From: JANQIO01 sp043513815
GTDB lineage: Bacteria; Pseudomonadota; Gammaproteobacteria; Pseudomonadales; Halieaceae
Direction: 5' to 3'
Length of the DNA stretch: 64,000 nucleotides
Assembly: GCA_043513815.1 (NCBI GenBank)
Contig: CP121313.1
Coordinates: 248,001 to 312,000, forward strand
The stretch's first letter is position 1; the number at the start of each line of letters is the position of its first letter. The notes below the pieces were generated by a model. It searched no databases, was not told where the DNA came from, and was given only the letters and a program-made list of their open reading frames with translations. Below, in pieces: positions 1 through 8,577 of the stretch. The translations under genes were made by a program, and so were the position numbers.

Positions 1-666
1 TGCGTCACCACCAAGAAGCTGCACCTGCGTTCGATTATCCACGAGCTGCTCTGGTTCCTGTCCGGCGACACGAACATCAAGTACCTCAAAGACAACGGCG
101 TCAGCATTTGGGACGACTGGGCTGACGACAATGGCGACCTGGGGCCAGTCTACGGTCACCAGTGGCGCTCCTGGCCGACGCCGGAGGGAGGCACCATCGA
201 CCAGATCAGCAAGCTGGTGGAGCACATCCGCAGCAACCCGGACTCCCGGCGCCTGATCGTCAGTGCCTGGAACGTGGCGGAAGTCGACAATATGGCGCTG
301 CCGCCCTGCCACAGCCTGTTCCAGTTCTACGTTGCCGAGGGCCGGCTGTCCTGCCAGCTGTACCAGCGCAGCGCCGACGTGTTCCTGGGGGTGCCCTTCA
401 ATATTGCCTCTTACGCGCTGCTGACGTTGATGATGGCGCAGGTGTGTGGGCTCAGGCCGGGAGAATTTGTGCACACGTTTGGTGATGCCCACCTCTACAG
501 CAACCACTTCCAGCAGGCCGACCTGCAGTTGAGCCGCACGCCGGGGCCGTTGCCGACCATGGGGCTGAACCCGGCGATCGATGATATTTTTGGCTTCAGC
601 TACGACGATTTCACCCTGGAAGGCTACGAGCCCCAGCCGCATATCGCCGCGCCGGTGGCGGTATGA
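1..666 (+). CDS. thyA: Thymidylate synthase, 5' end outside window
   Basis: Makes dTMP from dUMP with methylene-tetrahydrofolate, yielding dihydrofolate. Reading frame 1 is open from the first base and encodes 221 residues. The catalytic cysteine sits in LPPCH at fragment residue 103, and the C-terminus (GYEPQPHIAAPVAV) matches the family end. Placing that cysteine at E. coli position 146 implies about 43 residues missing upstream, giving a normal 264-residue enzyme. The stop overlaps the folA start (ATGA), so the two are probably translationally coupled. This is sensible because the product dihydrofolate is the substrate of FolA. Confidence 0.97.
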   Translation, partial: CVTTKKLHLRSIIHELLWFLSGDTNIKYLKDNGVSIWDDWADDNGDLGPVYGHQWRSWPTPEGGTIDQISKLVEHIRSNPDSRRLIVSAWNVAEVDNMALPPCHSLFQFYVAEGRLSCQLYQRSADVFLGVPFNIASYALLTLMMAQVCGLRPGEFVHTFGDAHLYSNHFQQADLQLSRTPGPLPTMGLNPAIDDIFGFSYDDFTLEGYEPQPHIAAPVAV

Positions 667-1172
667 CCCTGGCCCTGATTGCCGCGGTCTCCGACAACGG
701 CGTGATCGGCCGCGACAACAAGTTGCCCTGGTACATCCCCGGCGACTTGCGTTATTTCAAGCAAGTGACCCTGGGCAAGCCGGTGGTCATGGGGCGCAAG
801 ACCTGGGAATCCATGAACCGCGCCCTGCCCGGGCGCACCAACATCGTGATTACACGCCAGCCCGACTACCTGGCCGAGGGTGCCCGCGTCGTGCCAGACC
901 TGGCTGGCGGCATTGAGCTTGCTGAGAGCGTCGCGCTGATCGACGGTGTCGACGAGATCATGATCATCGGTGGCGCCGAGATCTACCGGCTGGCGCTGCC
1001 CCTGGCAGATCGGCTTTACCTGACAGAAGTGCATGCCGAGGTGGAGGGCGACACTTTTTTTCCGGACTGGGATCGGGCCGCATGGCGAGAAGCCTCTCGC
1101 GAGCGCCATGAGGCGCCGGGCACTGACAGCTATCGTTACAGTTTTGCCGTATATGAGCGGGCACCAAACTGA
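663..1172 (+). CDS. folA: Dihydrofolate reductase
   Basis: Reduces dihydrofolate to tetrahydrofolate with NADPH. The 169-residue protein has the usual length and order: LIAAVSDNGVIGRDNKLPW at the N-terminus, the active-site acid D28 in the IPGDLRYFK stretch, the NADPH-binding MGRKTWES segment, and the MIIGGAEIY motif near residue 100. The start codon overlaps the thyA stop by four bases. No terminator is obvious downstream; the 257-bp gap to the next gene holds promoter-like and inverted-repeat sequence instead. Confidence 0.97.
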   Translation: MTLALIAAVSDNGVIGRDNKLPWYIPGDLRYFKQVTLGKPVVMGRKTWESMNRALPGRTNIVITRQPDYLAEGARVVPDLAGGIELAESVALIDGVDEIMIIGGAEIYRLALPLADRLYLTEVHAEVEGDTFFPDWDRAAWREASRERHEAPGTDSYRYSFAVYERAPN

Positions 1173-1284
1173 ATCATGGGCAGCATAGTGTTACCACCTG
1201 TGCGGTATCGTGGTGCACGTGTAACGAATCTACACACTGACATAGGTCAAGTTGGGCTTCCAAAAGTGTGAAAAAGGCCATTCT

Positions 1285-1313
1285 TTGCTTAATTTTCTCC
1301 AATGGTATTAAAT
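1285..1313 (+). promoter_or_regulatory. Candidate sigma-70 promoter for the TonB2 operon
   Basis: TTGCTT at 1285-1290 is followed, 17 bases on, by TTAAAT at 1308-1313 (TATTAA at 1306 is an alternative with 15 bases). It is the most AT-rich part of the 1173-1429 gap and lies about 115 bp before the DUF3450 start. A further short inverted repeat, GTGTA-N7-TACAC, lies at 1219-1235. No Fur box could be recognised. Matches are by eye only. Confidence 0.4.
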
Positions 1314-1331
1314 TGCCCTCCCTTGTTTTAC

Positions 1332-1377
1332 CGACCCCGCTTTTTCTTCTATAAGTAGTTAGTTGTTAGCGGGGTCG
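1332..1377 (+). promoter_or_regulatory. Inverted repeat in the TonB2 operon leader
   Basis: CGACCCCGC at 1332-1340 is matched exactly by GCGGGGTCG at 1369-1377, leaving a 28-base loop that is AT-rich. It sits between the candidate promoter and the DUF3450 start, so it would be transcribed into the 5' leader. It may be a leader hairpin or a protein-binding site. It is followed by no U-run and is not an ordinary intrinsic terminator. Confidence 0.5.
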
Positions 1378-1429
1378 CCCTCAAGTGGCCAAGTCATAAT
1401 CTGTTGTTGGTTATAGGAAACGCTCATCC

Positions 1430-2221
1430 ATGAATAAGCATCGATTGAAAACACTAAAAATCGCTGCGATGGTGCTGCTGGGGTCCCTTCTGGGCACGGC
1501 ATCCGTTGCAAGCGCTGATGAGACGCTGCAAGCAATCCTCAAAGTCAGTGAGGATAAAACGGACGCAGCTCGGCAATCTCAGTTGAAGATTGACAAGCTC
1601 GCGGAGGAAACCCGTTCGCTGCTGGGCGATTACAGAACCGTCCTCAAGCAGATAGACGGCCTCAAGGTTTACAACGCGCGTCTGCAGAAGCAGATCGATA
1701 ACCAGGAGCGCCGCCTCGTCTCAATCGACCGGTCTATCAACGAAGTGACCGTGATTCAGCGTCAGATGACGCCGCTGGTCATTCGCATGATCGACGGTCT
1801 CGAGCAGTTCGTAGAGCTGGACGTGCCCTTCCACATTGATGAGCGTCGCCAGCGTATTGCTTTCCTGCGCAACAACCTCGACCGCTCCGATGTCACCGTG
1901 GCTGAGAAATTCCGCCAGGTGCTGGAAGCCTACAAGATTGAAAATGAGTACGGCCGCAAAATCGATGCCTATAAAGGAAGTGTAGAAATCGAGGGCGTTG
2001 AGCGTGACGTCAACTTCTTCCGGGTCGGCCGTGTTGCCCTGCTCTACCAGACGACTGATACCAACCGTTCAGGCGCCTGGGACCAGGCCAGCCGTAGCTG
2101 GGTTCCGCTGGATAGCGGGGAATACCGCAACGCCATCATGAAAGGGCTGCGTATCGCCCGCAAGGAGGCGTCCATTGACCTCCTCACCGTTCCCGTTCCC
2201 GCGCCGGAGGCTGCTGAATAA
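1430..2221 (+). CDS. DUF3450 periplasmic coiled-coil protein of the TonB2 system
   Basis: A 263-residue exported protein: a basic N-terminus and hydrophobic core end at ASA near residue 29, consistent with a Sec signal peptide. Residues about 40-115 are heptad-rich, with many K/Q/E/L, and probably form a long coiled coil. The rest resembles DUF3450 proteins, which are typically encoded next to TtpC/ExbB/ExbD/TonB2. Its stop overlaps the next start (TAATG), showing tight coupling. A periplasmic partner of the TtpC-like channel is the likely role, inferred from family and context. The exact function is unknown to me. Confidence 0.85.
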   Translation: MNKHRLKTLKIAAMVLLGSLLGTASVASADETLQAILKVSEDKTDAARQSQLKIDKLAEETRSLLGDYRTVLKQIDGLKVYNARLQKQIDNQERRLVSIDRSINEVTVIQRQMTPLVIRMIDGLEQFVELDVPFHIDERRQRIAFLRNNLDRSDVTVAEKFRQVLEAYKIENEYGRKIDAYKGSVEIEGVERDVNFFRVGRVALLYQTTDTNRSGAWDQASRSWVPLDSGEYRNAIMKGLRIARKEASIDLLTVPVPAPEAAE

Positions 2222-3645
2222 TGAAACAGACAATGCATAAATTCGCAGCCTTCACACTGGGCACCGTACTGAGCCTGAGCGTGGCGACCAGCTACGCCCA
2301 GGATGACGCCGCCGCGGCCGCACCGGCCGAACCGGAGGCCAACTCCCTCGACCAGCTGCTGGACTTTGTCCGCCAGGGCAAGACCAGCGAGGCGCGTGAA
2401 AACCGCCAGCGCGAGCAGCGTTTCCAGGCCGCCAAGGCTGACCAGCAGCGCCTGCTGCGCGAGGCGGAAGCCGAGCGCGAGCGCCAGGAGCAGATTTCCA
2501 CGCGACTGGAAAACACCTTCGAAGAGAATGAACTGCGTATTGCCGAGAAGCAGAAGCAGTTGAAGGAACGCCTGGGTACCCTGGCGGAGCTGTTTGGCCA
2601 CCTGACGTCTACCGCCGGTGACGCAGCCACCAACTTCGAATCTTCATTGATCAGTGTGCAGTTTCCCAACCGCGAGGAATTCCTCAACGGACTGATCGCC
2701 AAGATGGCAGGCCAGGATGAGCTGCCCAGCATTCAGGAAATTGAGCGCGTCTGGTTCCTGCTGCAGCAGGAAATGACTGAATCAGGCCGGGTTGCCCAGT
2801 TCAGCAAGACGGTTTCGCGCCCGAACGGCGAGAAAGTCGAGCAGCAGGTGATTCGAGTCGGTACCTGGAACGTTGTTTCAGAAGACGGCAAGTACCTGAC
2901 CTTCGTCCCCAGCAAGGGCAGCCTGGAAGAGCTGGCACGTCAGCCTTCAGGTCCTTACCAGGGCTGGGCCCGCGGCTTGTTTGGCGCCACTGGCATGTCC
3001 AAGTTTGGCGTTGACCCCACTGGCCCGTCCGGCGGTGGCTTCCTGTCTGCGCTTATCAACAGCCCGACGTTGGAAGAGCGTTGGCACCAGGGTGGCTACA
3101 TTGGTTACGCGATTACCGCGGTGGGTGCGATTGCCTTCCTGATCGCCATCTGGCGCCTGATTGTGCTGTCTGCCATGAGCTCCAAGGTCAGCGCACAGCT
3201 CAAGTCCAGCACCGCGAACACCAATAATCCGCTGGGTCGTGTCCTCAAGGTGCACGAAGAAAACCCGACAATGGATCCGGAAACCCTGGAGCTGAAGCTG
3301 GAAGAAGCCATTCTCAAGGAAACTCCAGCGATCGAAAGCAGTCTAACGCTGCTGAAGATCATCTCGGCGGTTGCCCCGCTGATGGGTCTTCTGGGTACGG
3401 TGACCGGTATGATTATCACCTTCCAGGCCATCACCATCTTCGGTGCGGGTGATCCCAAGGCGATGGCCGGCGGTATCTCCGGCGCCCTGGTGACCACGGT
3501 TCTCGGTCTGCTGGTGGCGATCCCGACGGTTCTGCTGCACACGATTGTGAATGGTCGCGCCCAGCGCATCATCCACATCCTCAACGAGCAGTCCACGGGT
3601 ATTATCGCCGAGCACACCGAAGCGAACCTGGGCGGACAGCAGTAA
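2221..3645 (+). CDS. TtpC-like MotA/TolQ/ExbB proton channel protein with periplasmic extension
   Basis: A 474-residue protein with a signal-like N-terminus (cleavage near SYAQD), then a strongly charged coiled coil at about 45-115, a globular middle, and three membrane segments at about 290-310, 378-400 and 420-442. The last part has the ExbB/TolQ signature around PLMGLLGTVTGMI and the GGISGALVTT segment. This domain order matches TtpC of Vibrio TonB2 systems, where it is needed with ExbB2/ExbD2 for TonB2-dependent uptake. It overlaps the DUF3450 stop by one base, and exbB follows after one base. Confidence 0.88.
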   Translation: MKQTMHKFAAFTLGTVLSLSVATSYAQDDAAAAAPAEPEANSLDQLLDFVRQGKTSEARENRQREQRFQAAKADQQRLLREAEAERERQEQISTRLENTFEENELRIAEKQKQLKERLGTLAELFGHLTSTAGDAATNFESSLISVQFPNREEFLNGLIAKMAGQDELPSIQEIERVWFLLQQEMTESGRVAQFSKTVSRPNGEKVEQQVIRVGTWNVVSEDGKYLTFVPSKGSLEELARQPSGPYQGWARGLFGATGMSKFGVDPTGPSGGGFLSALINSPTLEERWHQGGYIGYAITAVGAIAFLIAIWRLIVLSAMSSKVSAQLKSSTANTNNPLGRVLKVHEENPTMDPETLELKLEEAILKETPAIESSLTLLKIISAVAPLMGLLGTVTGMIITFQAITIFGAGDPKAMAGGISGALVTTVLGLLVAIPTVLLHTIVNGRAQRIIHILNEQSTGIIAEHTEANLGGQQ

Positions 3646-3646
3646 G

Positions 3647-4174
3647 ATGTATTGGCTCGACAATGCCTACGAGGCCGTTGCCCGCTTCATGGATATGGGC
3701 GGCAACGTTCTCTGGCTGATTGCGATCCTGCTGTTTGTGATGTGGGCGCTGATCTTCGAGCGCGTGTGGTATTTCTACGCGGGCTGGAGGAAGGACGCCG
3801 CAGACGCAATTGCGGTCTGGGAAAGCCGCCCGGAACGAAAGTCCTGGGCCGCCCAACAGGTGCGCCGCAAGCTGATCTCGGACGCGAATCTCAAGATCAA
3901 CAGCTTCCTCCCGGTCATCAAGACGCTGGTTGCCCTATGTCCCCTGCTGGGTCTGTTGGGTACCGTGACGGGTATGATCGAGGTGTTCAATATCATGGCG
4001 GTCACCGGCGGTGGTGACGCTAAATCCATGGCTGGCGGTGTGTCACGAGCGACCATCCCGACCATGGCGGGCATGGTGGCTGCGCTTTCGGGCGTATTCG
4101 CCAACACCTATGTCACGCGGACAGCTGCTCGTGAGAGCCAGTTCCTCGCCGACAACCTAACTACAGATCACTAA
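3647..4174 (+). CDS. exbB: ExbB-like proton channel subunit
   Basis: Inner-membrane component that converts proton motive force for TonB. The ATG at 3647 comes directly after the TtpC stop; an upstream extension of the frame would lie inside ttpC and is not needed. The 175-residue product has three membrane segments and the typical LCPLLGLLGTVTGMIEVF and GGVSRATIPTMAGM stretches. It is the short form found in TonB2 clusters (about 175 residues, not the 240 of enteric ExbB). Confidence 0.93.
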   Translation: MYWLDNAYEAVARFMDMGGNVLWLIAILLFVMWALIFERVWYFYAGWRKDAADAIAVWESRPERKSWAAQQVRRKLISDANLKINSFLPVIKTLVALCPLLGLLGTVTGMIEVFNIMAVTGGGDAKSMAGGVSRATIPTMAGMVAALSGVFANTYVTRTAARESQFLADNLTTDH

Positions 4175-4184
4175 GAGGCTCAGA

Positions 4185-4589
4185 ATGCGATCCAGAAAAG
4201 CCCAGGCCGCCGATGACGAAGCAGCAATTGACCTGACACCAATGCTGGACGTGGTGTTCATCATGCTGATCTTTTTTATTGTCACGGCGTCGTTTATTAA
4301 AGAGGCGGGCGTGGAAGTGAACCGACCGGAAGCTTCGACGTCTAATCCCAAAGACAATGTAAACATCCTGATCGCCATCACCGGTAACGATGAAGTGTGG
4401 ATGGACGGTCGCCGGATCGATGTGCGCGCAGTGCGCGCAAACGTAGAACGCCTGCACGCCGAAAACCCGAAAGGGGCGGTGGTCATCCAGGCAGACAATA
4501 CGTCCACCACTGAGACGGTGGTCAAGGTGCTCGACGCCTCTCGCGAGGCCGGCGTACTGGACGTTTCACTGGCAACTGAAGACGAATAA
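4185..4589 (+). CDS. exbD: ExbD biopolymer transport protein
   Basis: A 134-residue single-pass inner-membrane protein. It carries the family motif DLTPMLDVVFIMLIFF, in which D22 corresponds to the proton-conducting aspartate of E. coli ExbD. The periplasmic domain follows. It starts 10 bases after exbB and ends 5 bases before tonB, so it is part of the same transcript. Confidence 0.95.
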   Translation: MRSRKAQAADDEAAIDLTPMLDVVFIMLIFFIVTASFIKEAGVEVNRPEASTSNPKDNVNILIAITGNDEVWMDGRRIDVRAVRANVERLHAENPKGAVVIQADNTSTTETVVKVLDASREAGVLDVSLATEDE

Positions 4590-4594
4590 CGATC

Positions 4595-5209
4595 ATGGCA
4601 CGTAATTCAGCAGTCAGACTGGCCGTCGGAGCGGCATTGGCCGTGCCGGTGGCCGGCGGCCTGTTTTTCATCATGCAGTACCTGATCGCTACGGCGAGTC
4701 CGGATATCGATGATGAGAAAATCCGCAAGCTGCCCGACATTTTCATGCCCGAGCGCGATATTGAAACCAATCTCGCAGAGGTGAAGCCGGATAAACCCGA
4801 CGATCCGGAGGAGCCTCCGCCGGAGCTCGATACCCCGGACCTCGATATGGATATGAACCTGGACGCCGTGAACATGGCGCCCGCCGCAGGCGTTGACGTG
4901 GCGATTGCCGGTGGCGGTGGCCTCGGCGCCTCCGATGGCGAATACCTGCCGATTGTTAAGGTGGCACCAATCTACCCGCGTCGCGCGCAAACCCGGGGTA
5001 TCACCGGCTACTGTATTGTCGAGTACGTGGTGACCAAAAGTGGCTCCATCCGTGATCCCGAGGCAGTGGACTGTTCGCCAGCCGGTATCTTTGAGCGAGC
5101 TTCCCTGAAGGCGGCCTTGAAGTTCAAGTACAAGCCGCGGGTGGTAGACGGCGAGCCGATCGAAGTGGCTGGCGTACAGAACAAGTTTACCTACGAGCTT
5201 GAGCAGTAG
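4595..5209 (+). CDS. tonB: TonB2-type energy transducer
   Basis: Periplasm-spanning protein that transmits ExbB/ExbD energy to outer-membrane receptors. It has 204 residues: one N-terminal membrane anchor at about 10-33, a short acidic, proline-rich linker (PDKPDDPEEPPPELDTP), and a C-terminal TonB domain with the YPRRAQTRGITGY motif. The linker is much shorter and more acidic than in enteric TonB, as in TonB2 proteins. A likely client encoded in this window is the receptor at 19703-21928. Confidence 0.92.
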   Translation: MARNSAVRLAVGAALAVPVAGGLFFIMQYLIATASPDIDDEKIRKLPDIFMPERDIETNLAEVKPDKPDDPEEPPPELDTPDLDMDMNLDAVNMAPAAGVDVAIAGGGGLGASDGEYLPIVKVAPIYPRRAQTRGITGYCIVEYVVTKSGSIRDPEAVDCSPAGIFERASLKAALKFKYKPRVVDGEPIEVAGVQNKFTYELEQ

Positions 5210-5229
5210 GTAAACTCGCAGGCGACTCA

Positions 5230-5283
5230 GGTGACAAACCAGAGTCTGGTGACAGACTAGACTCTGGTGACAAACTGGATAGA
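5230..5283 (+). repeat. 18-bp tandem repeat, three copies
   Basis: Units beginning GGTGACARAC start at 5230, 5248 and 5266, an exact 18-bp period. The first two units end AGAGTCT and TAGACTCT; the third diverges towards its end. The junction at 5239-5249 reads CCAGAGTCTGG, a perfect palindrome. The repeat lies between the tonB stop and the TPR gene, in the 115-bp gap. It may be a regulator-binding array or simple slippage. Confidence 0.8.
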
Positions 5284-5324
5284 GACTGCCGCTGGTCGGA
5301 CCAGCAGGTAACGAGGTAGGCCCT

Positions 5325-6719
5325 ATGATGATTTCCAAGCTACAGTCAGACAACCGTTCACTTTCACGTTGGTGTCGCGGCGCCCTGCTGGCCGCCCCGG
5401 TGCTGGCGCTGCAGGTGGCCATTACCCAGCTGTCCGTCGATGCGGGAAGCCCGACTCTGGGTGCTGCATTTGCCCAGGATGAGGCCAAGAAGCAGGAACG
5501 CGAGACCCGTCGCACACCTGCGCTGCGCAACAAGGTGTACGAGCAGCTGTCAGAGGCCCAGACCTTCATCGAGGCCAAGCAGTATGACGAGGCGCTGGAG
5601 ATTCTGTTCAAGATGGAATCCGCCGGCGGCAAGCGAGAGTTGAACTCCTACGAGTTGGCCAACCTGTACAACCTTTTTGCCTTCGTTTACTACTCTCAGG
5701 AAAACTATCCCAAGGCACTGGAAGCCTACCGGAATGTAGTCGCTCAGCCTGACATCCCGCTGGCCATGGAAATCAACACCCGCTACACCGTCGCGCAGCT
5801 CTACTTCGTGATGGAAGACTGGCAGTCGGGTATCGACGCCCTGAAGGAATGGTTCAAGGTGGCGGACAGCCCCTCGGCACAGGCCTACGTACTGCTTGGC
5901 CAGGGCTATTACCAGCTGAAGGATTACGACCAGTCACTGGCGAACACGCTGACGGCGGTCAACATGTACAAGGACAAGGGCAAGGTGCCCAAGGAGCAGT
6001 GGTACAGCCTGCTGCGTTTCCTGTACTTTGAAAAGAACCAGGTCGACAAGACGATTGAAGTCCTCGAGGAAATGATCGCCTACTACCCGAAAAAGCAGTA
6101 CTGGGTGCAGCTGTCACACATGTATGGCGAAGCGCGTGACGAGAAGAAGCAGCTGGCCGCGATGGATACAGCCTACGTGCAGGACTTCCTGAACAAGGAC
6201 AGGGAACAGGTCACCATGGCCTACCTCTATCTGAATGCTGAGGTGCCCTACAAGGCGGCCAAGGTGCTGGACAGTGGCATCAAGGAAGAGAGCGTCGAGC
6301 CGTCTTCCAAGACGCTGGAGATTCTCGGCAACGCATGGCGCCAGGCCCAGGAGCTGGAAAAGTCGATTCCGGTGATGGAAAAGGCGGCCGCATCTGCTGA
6401 TACTGGTGAGCTCTATTGTCGCCTGGGTAGCGTCTACCTGGACAAGGAAGAATTTCGTAAGGCGGTTGACGCCAACAAGAAAGGTCTGGCCCGGGGTGGC
6501 GTGAAACGCCCGGATCAGTGCCACCTTGTCAAGGGTATGGCACATTTCAACCTGAGCCAGTACGACAGTGCTCGTGAGGCATTCCGCCAGGCGGCCAAGG
6601 ACGAGCGCTCCAAGGAATACGCTGACCAGTGGGTCAAGTACATGAACAATGAAATCGAGCGCCAGAGAGAGCTTGAGAAGGATATGGACGTCGCTTCGCT
6701 GGATCTCAGCGGGGAGTAG
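5325..6719 (+). CDS. TPR-repeat protein of the TonB2 cluster
   Basis: A 464-residue protein with a probable signal peptide (hydrophobic stretch LLAAPVLALQVAITQ, then AFAQDE near residue 50) and many tetratricopeptide-like repeats from about 70 to 440, for example YEQLSEAQTFIEAKQYDEAL and LGQGYYQLKDYDQSLANTL. TPR proteins commonly close DUF3450/TtpC/TonB2 clusters, and a periplasmic adaptor role is inferred. GAGG at about 5312 fits a ribosome site for the ATG at 5325. A terminator-bearing repeat follows the stop. Confidence 0.85.
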   Translation: MMISKLQSDNRSLSRWCRGALLAAPVLALQVAITQLSVDAGSPTLGAAFAQDEAKKQERETRRTPALRNKVYEQLSEAQTFIEAKQYDEALEILFKMESAGGKRELNSYELANLYNLFAFVYYSQENYPKALEAYRNVVAQPDIPLAMEINTRYTVAQLYFVMEDWQSGIDALKEWFKVADSPSAQAYVLLGQGYYQLKDYDQSLANTLTAVNMYKDKGKVPKEQWYSLLRFLYFEKNQVDKTIEVLEEMIAYYPKKQYWVQLSHMYGEARDEKKQLAAMDTAYVQDFLNKDREQVTMAYLYLNAEVPYKAAKVLDSGIKEESVEPSSKTLEILGNAWRQAQELEKSIPVMEKAAASADTGELYCRLGSVYLDKEEFRKAVDANKKGLARGGVKRPDQCHLVKGMAHFNLSQYDSAREAFRQAAKDERSKEYADQWVKYMNNEIERQRELEKDMDVASLDLSGE

Positions 6720-6785
6720 GCTTTTTATAGGACCGCTGGTGGTTTGAGCCTCTGGCGTTATCGAGGCGCTAGATCACTTACGAAG

Positions 6786-6815
6786 AGCCCCGCATTGCGG
6801 GGCTTTTTGTTTTTT
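6786..6815 (+). terminator. Intrinsic terminator, repeat copy 1
   Basis: AGCCCCGC (6786-6793), loop ATT, GCGGGGCT (6797-6804), then TTTTTGTTTTTT. It is a strong Rho-independent terminator about 65 bp after the TPR stop, closing the TonB2 operon. Confidence 0.9.
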
Positions 6816-6874
6816 ACAGGACCGCTGGTGGTTTGAGCCTCTGGCGTTATCGAGGCGCTAGATCACTTACGAAG

Positions 6875-6904
6875 AGCCCCGCACTGCGGGGCTTTTTGTT
6901 TTTT
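6875..6904 (+). terminator. Intrinsic terminator, repeat copy 2
   Basis: AGCCCCGC (6875-6882), loop ACT, GCGGGGCT (6886-6893), then a T-run. It is identical to copy 1 except for one loop base, which suggests either recent duplication or selection for the stem. Confidence 0.88.
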
Positions 6905-6986
6905 ATAGGACCGCTGGTGGTTTGAGCCTCTGGCGTTATCGAGGCGCTAGATCACCTGCGAAGAGCCCGGCAGTTCTGACAGTCCT

Positions 6987-7044
6987 CGTCATTCCCGCAC
7001 GCCCCGTCATTGCCGCGCGCGGGCCGCTTGCGCGGGATTGACGG
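6987..7044. repeat. CGTCATTCCCGC-type palindromic repeat, degenerate
   Basis: CGTCATTCCCGC at 6987-6998, then CCCGTCATTGCCGCGCG and CGCGGGATTGACGGG between 7002 and 7044 form imperfect inverted arms. It has the same family look as the elements at 22099-22175 and 55925-55955. Such short intergenic palindromes are common in proteobacterial genomes. Confidence 0.6.
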
Positions 7045-7137
7045 GTAGCTGTGGCATTACGCGGGGTAAGGAGGCGCCATCCCGGGCCCGGAGCCAATGC
7101 TGCACTTCCGCGCGAGACTTCGCAGCGCAGTATGTCT

Positions 7138-8574
7138 CTAAATAACCGGCAGAATCTTCATGATGTTGGTCGCACCCCGTTGTCCCAGTATTTCGCCCTT
7201 GGTGAGGATGATGGCGTCGTCCTTGGCCAGGTAACCACCGCTCTTGATGTACTCAATGGCACGGGCGTCCAGCTCACTGTGCTCGAAAGACTCGGCGTCG
7301 AAATAGAGGGGTATGACGCCCCGACAGAGGCACAGACGTTTCAGGGTGGTGATGTTGTTGCTGAGTGCAAAGATCGGCCGTCCGGAGCTGAGCCGCGACA
7401 TCAGCAACGGTGTCGTGCCGGTCTGGGTCAGGCAGGCGATGCCACGTACTGCGGAGAAGTGGTTCGCGGCGTAGATTGCCGACATGGCAATAGATTCCTG
7501 GGCGCTGCTGAACTCCCGGTCGATACGGTAGCGGGAGCGCCGTGTATTGGGGTGCTCCTCTGCTCCCAGACAGGTGTCGGACATGGCTCTCACCACCTCC
7601 ACCGGGTAGCTGCCGGTGGCGGTCTCGGCAGAGAGCATCACCGCGTCTGTGCCGTCCAGCACCGCATTGGCCACGTCGAACACTTCGGCCCGGGTCGGTA
7701 TCGGGCTGTTGATCATCGACTCCATCATCTGGGTAGCGGTGATCACGATGCGGTCCATGCGCCGGGCGCGACTGATCAGGTCTTTCTGGATACCGATGAG
7801 AGAGGCATCCCCCACTTCCACTCCCAGGTCGCCGCGGGCCACCATGATCCCGTGGGAGGCTGACAGTATGCCTTTGAGAGTGATCTCGTCCTCGACCACC
7901 TCGGCGCGTTCAATCTTGGCGATAATGGCCGGCTCCAGACCCTGCTCAGCCAGCAGGTCGCGGGTTTCGAAAATATCGCTGGCGGCCGATACGAAGGACA
8001 CGGCAACAAAGTCTGGTCGCAGCTCCGGCAGGCGCGCGATATCCGCCCGGTCCTTGTCGGTCAGCGCCGGTGCCGCCAGTCCGCCGCCCAGCATGTTGAT
8101 GCCCTTGCGGGAACTCAGCGCACCGCCCACCAGCACCTGGGTTTCCACTACGCCGTTTTCCACCGCGGTGACCTGCAGGCGAATGCGGCCGTCATCGAGC
8201 AGCAGGATATCGTCCCGGTGGGCCTGGTCGCACAGGGCGGCATACTCCAGTCCCACGCTGCGCGCCGTACCGGCGTCGCCGGTCAGCCCGGTGTCCAGGG
8301 AGAACAGCGCGCCCTCTTCCAGCTCCACGCTGCCTTCTGCGAAGCCGCCGATGCGGATTTTTGGTCCCTGCAGGTCTGCCAGAATGCCGACATAAACTTC
8401 CTTCTGCTCTGCCTGCTGGCGGATGCGTTCGGCCACCGAAAGGTGGTCCTCCATGGTGCCGTGGCTGAAATTCAGGCGAAAGACATTGACCCCGGCCTCG
8501 ATCAGTTCAGCTATACGCTGCTCTGACTGGGAGGCGGGACCGACGGTTGCGACGATCTTGGTGCGGCGTGGCAT
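7138..8574 (-). CDS. pyk: Pyruvate kinase
   Basis: Converts phosphoenolpyruvate and ADP to pyruvate and ATP. The 478-residue protein begins with RRTKIVATVGPAS and has NVFRLNFSHG, the MVARGDLGVE catalytic segment, and the TATQMMESMI…PTRAEVFDVANAV signature. The C-terminal allosteric domain is full length. It starts 3 bases after the desaturase stop, so it is probably read from the desaturase/YjbR transcript, an unusual partner for a glycolytic gene. Confidence 0.97.
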   Translation of the reverse strand: MPRRTKIVATVGPASQSEQRIAELIEAGVNVFRLNFSHGTMEDHLSVAERIRQQAEQKEVYVGILADLQGPKIRIGGFAEGSVELEEGALFSLDTGLTGDAGTARSVGLEYAALCDQAHRDDILLLDDGRIRLQVTAVENGVVETQVLVGGALSSRKGINMLGGGLAAPALTDKDRADIARLPELRPDFVAVSFVSAASDIFETRDLLAEQGLEPAIIAKIERAEVVEDEITLKGILSASHGIMVARGDLGVEVGDASLIGIQKDLISRARRMDRIVITATQMMESMINSPIPTRAEVFDVANAVLDGTDAVMLSAETATGSYPVEVVRAMSDTCLGAEEHPNTRRSRYRIDREFSSAQESIAMSAIYAANHFSAVRGIACLTQTGTTPLLMSRLSSGRPIFALSNNITTLKRLCLCRGVIPLYFDAESFEHSELDARAIEYIKSGGYLAKDDAIILTKGEILGQRGATNIMKILPVI

Positions 8575-8577
8575 CAG

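Larger units (their letters stand above)
6730..6973 (+). repeat. 89-bp tandem repeat carrying terminators, 2.7 copies
   Basis: GGACCGCTGGTGG begins at 6730, 6819 and 6908, an exact 89-bp period. Copies one and two are almost identical and each ends in a GC hairpin plus T-run. Copy three follows the same sequence to GAAGAGCCC and then diverges, losing the hairpin. Each unit also has a small internal stem (GCCTC…GAGGC). The rest of the 6720-7137 gap holds a CGTCATTCCCGC-type palindromic repeat and about 90 bp before pyk in which I see nothing. Confidence 0.9.

Noticed and set aside
7051..7863. 270-codon plus-strand frame opposite pyruvate kinase
   Set aside because: Antisense shadow of pyk; no family features.
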